DNA of 33,920 nucleotides from an uncultured Bacteroidia bacterium (lineage in GTDB: Bacteria; Bacteroidota; Bacteroidia; Bacteroidales; F082): assembly GCA_902789915.1 (NCBI GenBank), contig CADAPW010000009.1:1-33920 (forward strand), read 5' to 3'. The position numbers were made by a program, and so were the translations under genes. Within the stretch, counting starts at the first letter, position 1, and every line of letters starts with the position of its first letter. Below the pieces are notes generated by a model that was given only the letters and a program-made list of their open reading frames with translations, was not told where the DNA came from and made no database searches. Positions 1 through 6,034 of this stretch are shown here, one piece after another.

Positions 1-21
1 GAACCATCAGCGGACGTATTA

Positions 22-39
22 CGACGCAAGGATGCGTCG
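22..39. repeat. GC-rich palindrome, interspersed family 1
   Basis: CGACGC-AAGGAT-GCGTCG, a perfect 6-bp inverted repeat with a 6-nt loop, followed by a CTCCTAAG tail. The same element (CGACGC-TTGGAA-GCGTCG followed by CCCCTAAG) occurs at 20821-20838, and half-copies occur at 4992-5043. No gene can be supported in the first 90 bases. A short open frame there ends at a stop near position 81 and consists largely of this palindrome. Confidence 0.5.
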
Positions 40-91
40 GCTCCTAAGTCTCGTCAACTCGCTCCTCTAAAAAAAAGTTGATGCGTAAGCC

Positions 92-128
92 CTGTCATTC
101 ATCGTCTTTCATCGTTATTCATCGCAAA
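92..128. repeat. TTCATCG direct repeats upstream of a promoter
   Basis: Three near-copies of a roughly 10-bp unit built on TTCATCG lie just 5' of the promoter of the next gene. The same unit, followed by an almost identical promoter, recurs at 2600-2650 in front of an unrelated gene. Confidence 0.6.
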
Positions 129-134
129 AAATTG

Positions 135-142
135 TATTTTTG
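135..142 (+). promoter_or_regulatory. Bacteroidetes -7 box (TATTTTTG)
   Basis: TATTTTTG matches TAnnTTTG exactly. It is followed by CCGC and lies 15 bp before the ATG at 158, which supports 158 as the true start of the frameshifted gene. No convincing -33 TTG is seen. Confidence 0.55.
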
Positions 143-157
143 CCGCAAAATAAAAAA

Positions 158-860
158 ATGAAGAAGGCTCTTTTAGCCATATTGATTACGCTAACGGCGT
201 GCACTTTTCTTCATGCGCAAGGGGAGGGACAGAAGGCTTTGCTGAACAGAGCCTACGGGCACTCTGACGACCCTCCGTGTGGCGCAAACCATCCCATACA
301 CACCGCAGGAGATTGACTCCTTTTTCGTCGAACAGGTTCATCAGAACAAACCCAAAGACCAGTGGGAGCAGGAATTGGCAAAACTTCATGACGATGAATG
401 GTACTTTCCCAGATATGATGGAATTGGGGCACATCCACGTTATTTGATTGTTCCCACAACCTTGGTTGACTCCGCTTTGGACTTCCGTCCTTTCGTCTGT
501 TTTGGCGACAAGCAGGTGTTGTATCTGACAAAAGGATATCGGGACATGTTGGGGGAATTTGTCGGTGAGCGAACAACAATCGACTATAGAGAGGAGGCTA
601 TACTGGAGTATTCAAGAAAGTCGAATACACCTACTAAACGGGCCTATTTCCTCAGCGCGATGCTTCCAGTGGAAGGATATTACAGTGGCCGTTATTGGCG
701 TTTTACGACAGGCCCAAGTATCAACTACATTGTGCTGGACTCCCATTTACAACGCGCCGTGGTGTCTTACGCTTTGAAACACGCTTTCCTCCAAACAATT
801 ATGGAAAAACACGACGGAGAATGGGTCATTCTTACACATCAGTGCCTCGGTATCGAATAA
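158..860 (+). pseudogene. frameshifted secreted or lipoprotein hypothetical
   Basis: The ATG at 158, just after a promoter, begins a clear export signal (MKKALLAILITLTAC, then FLHAQ). It can be read as a signal peptidase I site after HAQ or as a lipobox LTAC. That frame stops at 314-316. A second frame, open from 246 and running to 860, carries about 195 residues of protein-like sequence (for example DEWYFPRYDGIGAHPRY) but has no good start of its own, only GTG at 279. The simplest reading is one gene of about 230 residues broken by a single-base shift between 246 and 313. I do not recognise the family. A sequencing error cannot be excluded. Confidence 0.6.
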
Positions 861-972
861 CACGAATTATATTATTCCATTGTTTTTAGAATTATTCCGC
901 TGCATAAATATACTTTTTGCCGATACCGGCAACGATTGGTTTCGGGTTTCATGTGATTCCGAACTACAAAAC

Positions 973-995
973 TTGAAACCTGAAACCTAAACCTC
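973..995. repeat. heptamer array GAAACCT
   Basis: About three units of GAAACCT/AAACCT. The stop codon of the carboxylesterase (minus strand, 987-989) lies inside the array. The same unit, in the opposite orientation, forms the array at 4838-4865. Nothing else is seen in the gap 861-986. Confidence 0.6.
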
Positions 996-2315
996 TGCAA
1001 TCTCTATCATCCCGTCGATTTTCTTAGTGGAAATGTTGCCAGTTTTGGCGAAATCCGCCCATATTCGGCGAAGAGGTTTGCCCTGCTCAAGGAATTCGCG
1101 TTCGAGAAGCCCTTGCGCCATCAGTGTGCCTTCCAGGCCCTTACCGCCAAACAGGAGCGCAAGCTCGGTGATATGACCGGCACCGATCACATGTTGGTTT
1201 TTGCGCCAGAAATAGGAATACAGATGGACTTTCCCGCCACATTTGGCATAAAGTTGCGCAAACTTCCGGGTGGGACCGGTGAAAATGGCCATGCTCTTTT
1301 TGCGCAGGACAAGCTCGATGATCCAGCGCGTCAGAACAAAGCGGTCGAGAGCGCTTGCCAACTTGTTTCCGCCGATATAGGATGCGGTTTCACGGGCGTT
1401 GGTTCCGATGAGGATCTCGTGTTTCGGGGCCACTTCGCGCAGCCGCTTCTCCTCGTCTTTTCGGGCTGGCAACGGATAAATCCCTACATGTGGCGCAAAA
1501 ATGAGATACTTGGCCAGTCCGCGTTCCGTAACATGGCTCGTAATCGCTCGCTGCGCTTCCAAAAGCTGTTCTATCGGTGCGTCTAACGGCAGTTCGTTCA
1601 GCTCATCCAAGATATTGCGTTCCATCTCCTCGCGGTTCTCCAACGTGCCCATCGGGTCGCTTTGGATGATGGCACGACGATAGAGGTCGTCGGTGCCTTC
1701 GGAAAGCATGATGCAACGCACCAGATCCCCGCCGGCCGACTCCCCGAAGAGGGTGACGTTGGTCGGATCGCCCCCGAAAGCCTCAATGTTGGCATGTATC
1801 CACCGCAATCCTTCTATCGCATCCAAAAGGCCGTTGTTGGCAAAACCGCCTTCACGGTTCTTCACGAAACCCAAGAGCGAGAGACGGTAATTGATCCCCA
1901 CCACGATCACCCCATTCTCCTTTACCAGCGCGGTACGGTCGTAAAAAACATTGTCGCAACCGCCATTGCGATAGGAACCACCGTAAAACCAGACCATTAC
2001 GGGCAGACGACTCTCTGGATTCGCCTCCTCCGGAACGGTGATGGACAGATACTGGCATTGTTCCTCTTGCGGCAGGTTCTCATAGTGTATCCCTGTGAGA
2101 GTCAGCTCGATGGTGGAAGTGAGCTGCACGGGAAACGGCGAAGGGGCGCTGCAGTCGTGCTCTGCATCACCGTAGGAGTAGTGTATGGGGGCGCAATATC
2201 GCTCGGAAGTGGCATAGCGAATCCCAAGAAACTGCTGACAACCATTGTCCCAAAAGCCTTTGAATGTGCCGTCCTGCGAATGGACGGTCGGAATCGTGTG
2301 AGTTTGCATATCCAT
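987..2315 (-). CDS. type B carboxylesterase
   Basis: 442 residues of the alpha/beta-hydrolase carboxylesterase type B family, which hydrolyses carboxylic esters by a Ser-Glu-His triad. Visible landmarks are the oxyanion-hole region near residue 110 (WFYGGSY, family HGGxF), the NYRLSLLGF block at 142-150, the nucleophile S193 in FGESAGGD, a plausible acid E309 in GTNARET, and the catalytic H381 in GAGHITELALLFGG. The length is slightly below the usual 480-550. No N-terminal signal peptide is obvious, so it is probably cytoplasmic. A second Met at residue 3 is an alternative start. It is transcribed alone, with a -7 box at 2366-2373. Natural substrate unknown. Confidence 0.9.
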   Translation of the reverse strand: MDMQTHTIPTVHSQDGTFKGFWDNGCQQFLGIRYATSERYCAPIHYSYGDAEHDCSAPSPFPVQLTSTIELTLTGIHYENLPQEEQCQYLSITVPEEANPESRLPVMVWFYGGSYRNGGCDNVFYDRTALVKENGVIVVGINYRLSLLGFVKNREGGFANNGLLDAIEGLRWIHANIEAFGGDPTNVTLFGESAGGDLVRCIMLSEGTDDLYRRAIIQSDPMGTLENREEMERNILDELNELPLDAPIEQLLEAQRAITSHVTERGLAKYLIFAPHVGIYPLPARKDEEKRLREVAPKHEILIGTNARETASYIGGNKLASALDRFVLTRWIIELVLRKKSMAIFTGPTRKFAQLYAKCGGKVHLYSYFWRKNQHVIGAGHITELALLFGGKGLEGTLMAQGLLEREFLEQGKPLRRIWADFAKTGNISTKKIDGMIEIAEV

Positions 2316-2365
2316 TTAATTTTTCACGCCCACTATTTCAAACCGCAGTGAGCTTTTTCAACCCG

Positions 2366-2373
2366 CAAAAGTA
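2366..2373 (-). promoter_or_regulatory. -7 box (TACTTTTG) for the carboxylesterase
   Basis: Read on the minus strand this is TACTTTTG, a perfect TAnnTTTG followed by CGGG. It is 50 bp upstream of the carboxylesterase start codon. Confidence 0.5.
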
Positions 2374-2458
2374 CATAATTTATCGTAATGCTGTTTACAT
2401 GGGGCATAATGGTGGAATTTTGAATGATGCGGCGAGGATACAATTTTTTTACGATGAA

Positions 2459-2580
2459 ATTGATCGATGAAAATTAATCGATGAAAATTAATCGATGAAA
2501 ATTAATCGATGAATAATATTCGATGAAAAATATTCGATGAAAAATATCGATGAAAAATATCGATGAAAAAACGATGAAAG
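2459..2580. repeat. 14-bp tandem repeat built on CGATGAA
   Basis: About eight imperfect units of ATCGATGAAAATTA (14 bp, drifting to 13 bp and ATTCGATGAAAAAT towards the right). The core CGATGAA is the reverse complement of the TTCATCG repeats that follow at 2600-2650. The gap 2316-2690 contains these repeats and two promoters, and I see no gene in it. Confidence 0.75.
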
Positions 2581-2599
2581 GAATACGGTACAATATACC

Positions 2600-2650
2600 A
2601 TTCATCGTCTTTCATCGGCTTTCATCGCCTTTCATCGTTATTCATCGCAA
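2600..2650. repeat. 10-bp TTCATCG tandem repeat
   Basis: Five units of the type CTTTCATCGN. They are the inverted counterpart of the preceding CGATGAA array and near-identical to the element at 92-128. Confidence 0.7.
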
Positions 2651-2657
2651 AAAAATG

Positions 2658-2665
2658 TATTTTTG
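2658..2665 (+). promoter_or_regulatory. -7 box (TATTTTTG)
   Basis: TATTTTTG followed by CCGCC, 25 bp before the ATG at 2691. The surrounding 30 bases are almost identical to the promoter at 135-142. Confidence 0.55.
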
Positions 2666-2690
2666 CCGCCAATAAAGACACCTACCCAAA

Positions 2691-2951
2691 ATGCAGAAAA
2701 AGAGACAATACCGCTTTTCGTCGGGCGAGACGATTGAGGCCGATGTGGAGGATTTGAAGCGCCTGCTGCGCGAAAACCAGGAATATTTGGACAACTATCT
2801 GGACCTGTACAGCTCGCTGGAGGACGACGAATATGTGGCCCGGGGCAACGGCTTCTGCGACCGCAAGTTCAGCGACGACTTCATCGAAGGACAGATTGAG
2901 AAATACCGTGCAAGGGTGGGAGAGATTGAAAGCTGGCTGGCGGAAAAGTAG
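2691..2951 (+). CDS. small hypothetical protein, helical
   Basis: 86 residues, highly charged and without Gly-rich or membrane segments. Residues 15-50 and 65-86 look helical and possibly coiled-coil (EDLKRLLRENQEYLDNYLDL and IEKYRARVGEIESWLAEK). A central segment, GNGFCDRKFSDDF, separates them. I do not recognise the family. It has its own promoter and no obvious operon partner: the next gene is convergent. It is probably a real cytoplasmic protein, because the start sits directly behind a good -7 box and the codon use is balanced. Confidence 0.65.
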   Translation: MQKKRQYRFSSGETIEADVEDLKRLLRENQEYLDNYLDLYSSLEDDEYVARGNGFCDRKFSDDFIEGQIEKYRARVGEIESWLAEK

Positions 2952-3019
2952 GAGATTCCGTCAGTTCCTATCGTCACTGGCGGAATGGTGCGTTGTAAGA
3001 GCATGAATAGAGAGAGTCG

Positions 3020-3601
3020 CTACAGTCCTTCATCATCACACGAGAACTCCTCAACTGCCTCCCAGTACTCCTCCTCGGCCTTTATCCCTTCGCGCTCCTT
3101 CGCGGCGGTGACGGCCTCCTCCAAACGGTCCAGCACCTCGTCCTGCTCGTCAGATGGGAGTCCCGGAGCGAAATTATATTGATAACCAGGTGAATAGATA
3201 ATATACAGGGTTTCTTTGGCGAAAGATCCGAATCGAAACATTCTATTGAATTTCTTCCACTTCGACTCAACATAATAATCCATCACATTGATTTCACACA
3301 ACTTCACTTTCCAATTCCGACGGAATATTCTGTTTTTGCGATGAATACGCAGATACTCATCGTCAATGGTCGCAATTTCCTCTCCGAAAATCTGCCAAAG
3401 GGTCTGTTCCAAACTCATCAAAATAATCGGTGACCACATTAGATACCCTGCTATCAAATAGGTTATGTCCTGGTCATGTATGGCTAAAGCAAGAGGACAT
3501 CCGAGCGCAAAAAGCAATATTATCACCCACGGAAAACCACCTCCGACATCCGGATGACACCGATAAAGCTCAATCTCATTATTTTCCAATTCATTATTCA
3601 T
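3020..3601 (-). CDS. membrane-anchored hypothetical (2 TM + soluble C-terminus)
   Basis: 193 residues from the ATG at 3601. An upstream in-frame ATG at 3649 would add 16 residues that run through an interspersed repeat, so I prefer 3601. Two hydrophobic segments (about residues 24-41, WVIILLFALGCPLALAI, and 49-65) are followed by a charged domain with alternating beta-like stretches (DDEYLRIHRKNRIFRRNWKV, LYIIYSPGYQYN) and an acidic helical tail. This resembles bacterial PH-like or YcxB-like membrane proteins, but I cannot assign a family. The gene at 21061 has the same plan. No neighbours suggest a function. Confidence 0.65.
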   Translation of the reverse strand: MNNELENNEIELYRCHPDVGGGFPWVIILLFALGCPLALAIHDQDITYLIAGYLMWSPIILMSLEQTLWQIFGEEIATIDDEYLRIHRKNRIFRRNWKVKLCEINVMDYYVESKWKKFNRMFRFGSFAKETLYIIYSPGYQYNFAPGLPSDEQDEVLDRLEEAVTAAKEREGIKAEEEYWEAVEEFSCDDEGL

Positions 3602-3615
3602 AACAAATACATTTT

Positions 3616-3645
3616 CTACCGAGCTCTTGCCCCTGTCGGAACTGC
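3616..3645. repeat. interspersed repeat family 2, partial copy C
   Basis: CTACCGAGCTCTTGCCCCTG (20 nt) is identical to the core of the two long copies at 26051-26138 and 29221-29314 and in the same orientation. It diverges after that. Confidence 0.6.
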
Positions 3646-3685
3646 ACAAAGAAATAATTAAATATGTTGGTGGCTTTTTCGTTCC

Positions 3686-3713
3686 AACTGCTAACTACTA
3701 ACTGCTAACTGCT
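3686..3713. repeat. heptamer array AACTGCT
   Basis: Four heptamers (AACTGCT, AACTACT, AACTGCT, AACTGCT). The TAG stop of the permease gene (complement of 3712-3714) falls in the last unit. The same heptamer overlaps another stop codon at 33754-33795. Confidence 0.75.
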
Positions 3714-4812
3714 AACTTCGGACGTCCATCGCATCCCTTAACGCATTGCCTATCAGCATAAACGAAAGCACCAACAGCATGATGGCCACGCCGGGGATGA
3801 TGGCGAGGTAGGCGTTGTTGAGCACGAGGCAGGCGTAGTTCTCCTTCATCATCATGCCCCAAGATGGGGTGGGGGGCTGCACACCGAGTCCGAGGAAGCT
3901 CAAGCCCGCCTCCATCAGGATGGCCGACGAGAAATTGGAAGCCGCAATCACGATGAGTGTTCCGGTAATATTGGGTAGGATGTGTTTGATGATGATACGG
4001 AAGTTGCTGTATCCCAGTGCTCTGGCGGACTCCACAAAGTCCTGCTCGCGCAGACTCAGGAACTGTCCGCGGACCACACGGGCGATATCCACCCACATGG
4101 TTAAACCGATGGCGATGAATATTTTCCAGAACCCTTTGCCGAGGGCGAAGCTGATGGCAATGACGAGGAGTAGGGTGGGGATGGACCACACCACATTGAT
4201 GAGGAAGGTGAGCACATCATCAACCTTGCCGCGGTAGTAACCGGCGGTGGCGCCCACCAAGGTGCCGATAAACAGGGCGATGAAGATGGAGAGGAAGCCG
4301 ACGGAGAGGCTCACGCGCGCGCCGATCATCAGCTGGCTGAGCACATCGCGACCGTATCGGTCGGTACCGAGCAGGAACCGCTGTTTTTTCACCATGCGCG
4401 GCGAGAGGTTGGCTTTTGCATAAGTCTCATTGTATTCCTGCTGGAACAGTTTCACCGTCACCGAATCTCCAGCAACGGTGTAAGTGTCTATCGGAACGGT
4501 TTTGTATTCAGCGGGTTGTCCGAACAGCATCTTCTTAAGAAAATTGACATGCGGAACCGTCTGTTCGGGTTTGAGCTCCAGCATCTGCACAGTGAATCCG
4601 GGCTTCTGCAAGGCGATTTCGAGTTGTTGGTGATTACAGAAGGGGGTGGAGTCGGGGGTGATGAGATAGCCGAGGAGGGCGATGATGATGACCAGTCCGA
4701 TGTAGGCAAGGGACACGATAGCCTGGCGTTCCTTCTTGAAACGCTGCCAGGTGAGCGCCGACAGGGAGACGGCGCGTTCCTCGGATTTCTTGCGTGTGAA
4801 CCACTGTTTCAT
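3712..4812 (-). CDS. ABC transporter permease, OppC/DppC type
   Basis: 366 residues. Inner-membrane permease of a peptide or nickel-type ABC importer (binding-protein-dependent transport, inner-membrane component). TM1 lies at about residues 32-50. A periplasmic insert of about 90 residues follows, and then the canonical block HxLGTDxxGRDV-like (FLLGTDRYGRDVLSQL) leads into five more membrane segments. The EAA loop that docks on the ATPase is clear: ESARALGYSNFRIIIKHILPN. The C-terminal half has the usual GLSFLGLGVQPPTPSWG. The partner permease (OppB), the ATPases (OppD/F) and the binding protein are not in the window, so it is an orphan here. The large insert after TM1 is longer than in E. 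coli OppC. The promoter is at 4821-4828. Confidence 0.9.
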   Translation of the reverse strand: MKQWFTRKKSEERAVSLSALTWQRFKKERQAIVSLAYIGLVIIIALLGYLITPDSTPFCNHQQLEIALQKPGFTVQMLELKPEQTVPHVNFLKKMLFGQPAEYKTVPIDTYTVAGDSVTVKLFQQEYNETYAKANLSPRMVKKQRFLLGTDRYGRDVLSQLMIGARVSLSVGFLSIFIALFIGTLVGATAGYYRGKVDDVLTFLINVVWSIPTLLLVIAISFALGKGFWKIFIAIGLTMWVDIARVVRGQFLSLREQDFVESARALGYSNFRIIIKHILPNITGTLIVIAASNFSSAILMEAGLSFLGLGVQPPTPSWGMMMKENYACLVLNNAYLAIIPGVAIMLLVLSFMLIGNALRDAMDVRS

Positions 4813-4820
4813 TGCGGCGG

Positions 4821-4828
4821 CAAAAGTA
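4821..4828 (-). promoter_or_regulatory. -7 box (TACTTTTG) for the oppC-like gene
   Basis: TACTTTTG on the minus strand, followed by CCGCCGC and the start codon 9 bp later. The -33 region falls inside the heptamer array at 4838-4865, so copy number there would alter the sequence upstream of the promoter. Confidence 0.55.
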
Positions 4829-4837
4829 CAAAAAATA

Positions 4838-4865
4838 GTTTCACGTTTCAGGTTTCAGGTTTCAA
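4838..4865. repeat. heptamer array GTTTCAG
   Basis: Four units (GTTTCAC, GTTTCAG, GTTTCAG, GTTTCAA), the complement of the array at 973-995. Confidence 0.75.
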
Positions 4866-4910
4866 GACCCAGGGCGACCGCACCAAAATCCCACTGTGAC
4901 ATAGACTTGA

Positions 4911-4938
4911 GGCTTTAGGCTTTAGGCTTTAGGCTTTA
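4911..4938. repeat. heptamer array GGCTTTA
   Basis: Four perfect units of GGCTTTA in the gap between the permease and the 172-aa gene. A different heptamer lies only 45 bp away. Confidence 0.8.
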
Positions 4939-4991
4939 GACTTAGGACGACAACTTTGGATGTTGGGGCGAGGCGGCGCGTAGGGGGCGGT

Positions 4992-5043
4992 GCTTCCGAG
5001 CGTCGCGGAGCCCAAAGCGAACAGGCGTTTCCAAGCGTCGCGG
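4992..5043. repeat. two half-copies of palindrome family 1
   Basis: GCTTCCGAGCGTCGCGG and GCGTTTCCAAGCGTCGCGG are the reverse complement of the CGACGCTTGGAAGC element seen at 20821. They lie just downstream of the stop of the 172-aa gene. Confidence 0.4.
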
Positions 5044-5066
5044 AAAACGGAAAATCCGCGTGTGCC

Positions 5067-5585
5067 TCATAGCGGCACTTTCTCCTTCACGGGGACGGTC
5101 ACGACGCGTCGGTTGTTGTCGGCGCGGAGGGCGATGGTCTCGGGCCATTCGCCGGCGAGGAACACCTCGGCGAAACCGTCCATCGAGGCGATGCAGATTT
5201 TGTCGGGATGTTCGGCGGCGTAGTGGCAGATGGCATCCTCGATGTTGGTGATGGTCACCAGTTCGCCCGCCGTCATGCTGTCGGCCAGGGCGTCGAGGGC
5301 TTCGCGCAGGGCCGAGTTGTTCCGTTTGAAATAGCCGTTGCTCGGGCTGCCGGAGCCTTCGTGGGCGAAGGTTTGCCGGAGGGTGGGCAGATGATGGCGC
5401 AGGTGCATCTGGATCATTTTGAAGAGGGCCTGGCGTTTCCTGGCGGCCGGCGACTTATAGACCTTTGCCGGCATCGTGGGGGTGGAACGGACGTAGGAGG
5501 TGCCGTTTTTGCATTTCACGTAGGTAAGTCCGCCGACGGTGCCATAGATCGTCTGGTCGGGTCCTGTTTGTTTGATTCTTGCCAT
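5067..5585 (-). CDS. hypothetical protein, DUF6266-like N-terminus
   Basis: 172 residues, soluble, with no signal or membrane segment. The N-terminus MARIKQTG...GTVGGLTYV followed by YVRSTPT and later SPAARKRQALF recalls the short Bacteroidetes proteins grouped as DUF6266 (Gly-Lys-rich start, VRS.PT, then an NxRQ-like helix). This is a resemblance by eye only. The C-terminal half has IEDAICHYAAEHPDKI and a short beta-rich end (EVFLAGEWPETIAL). Its promoter and a 5'-UTR hairpin lie at 5620-5660, and upstream of them is the 11-bp repeat tract next to the CRISPR trailer. Nothing links it to CRISPR function. Function unknown. Confidence 0.65.
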   Translation of the reverse strand: MARIKQTGPDQTIYGTVGGLTYVKCKNGTSYVRSTPTMPAKVYKSPAARKRQALFKMIQMHLRHHLPTLRQTFAHEGSGSPSNGYFKRNNSALREALDALADSMTAGELVTITNIEDAICHYAAEHPDKICIASMDGFAEVFLAGEWPETIALRADNNRRVVTVPVKEKVPL

Positions 5586-5619
5586 TACTGTCTGGTTTTA
5601 AGTTAAATAACGGTTGGTC

Positions 5620-5642
5620 CGACGGAGACGTAGCCTCCGTCG
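5620..5642 (-). promoter_or_regulatory. 5'-UTR hairpin of the 172-aa gene
   Basis: CGACGGAG-ACGTAGC-CTCCGTCG is a perfect 8-bp stem with a 7-nt loop. It lies between the -7 box at 5653-5660 and the start codon at 5585, so it would form near the 5' end of the mRNA. It has no U-tract, so it is not a simple terminator. Confidence 0.45.
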
Positions 5643-5652
5643 TTCCTGTCCG

Positions 5653-5660
5653 CAAAGATA
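5653..5660 (-). promoter_or_regulatory. -7 box (TATCTTTG)
   Basis: TATCTTTG on the minus strand, a perfect TAnnTTTG followed by CGG, 68 bp upstream of the start of the 172-aa gene. Confidence 0.5.
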
Positions 5661-5695
5661 CACAAATCCCATGACACCGTCGTCCCAGCCAGGCA

Positions 5696-5871
5696 TCTGG
5701 CAAGTATTTGGCAAGTATCTGGCAAGTAGATGCCATACTGATGCCATAGTGCAGCCATACTCTCAAGTATGGCAAGAGTATGGCAAGAGTATGGCAAGAG
5801 TATGGCAAGAGTATGGCAACACTATGGGATCGGTATGCGAGTAGTATGCGAGATATATGGGAGATATATGG
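5696..5871. repeat. 11-bp tandem repeat tract, 16 units in register
   Basis: From 5696 to 5871 every 11-base block aligns without a gap. Three TCTGGCAAGTA-type units come first. Three units in inverted sense follow (GATGCCATACT, GATGCCATAGT, GCAGCCATACT). Ten units of the CAAGAGTATGG type come last, drifting to GAGATATATGG at the right end. The period is close to one DNA helical turn. The tract lies between the promoter of the 172-aa gene and the trailer end of the CRISPR locus. The gap 5586-5907 contains no supportable gene. Open frames across the tract are a by-product of the repeat. Confidence 0.85.
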
Positions 5872-5907
5872 CAACAGACGTTTTGCATGGAGGTGGCAAA
5901 AAAGTCC

Positions 5908-6004
5908 AGTGTTGTCGTCGCGCCCACATGGGGCGCGACTCCTTGCGAAAAGCCGTGGCCAACTACCTCAGGGTTTCAATCCACGCGCCCACATGGGGCG
6001 CGAC
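5908..6004 (-). CRISPR. type I-C-like CRISPR relic (2 repeats, 1 spacer)
   Basis: A complete 32-nt repeat at 5973-6004 starts GTTTCAATCCACGC and ends GGGGCGCGAC on the plus strand. This is the reverse complement of the typical type I-C repeat that ends in GTGGATTGAAAC. A 33-nt spacer (5940-5972) separates it from a second copy at 5908-5939, whose last 21 nt are identical but whose other end is degenerate, as expected for a terminal repeat. Both point the same way as the large I-B array and abut it through a 30-nt spacer (6005-6034). No I-C cas genes are in the window. Confidence 0.8.
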
Positions 6005-6034
6005 ACTTCTGCACCAAGGCTTTCTCATATTCGT

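Noticed and set aside
1113..2351. Plus-strand frames opposite the carboxylesterase
   Set aside because: They are antisense to a gene with a complete catalytic triad and show no recognisable protein features.
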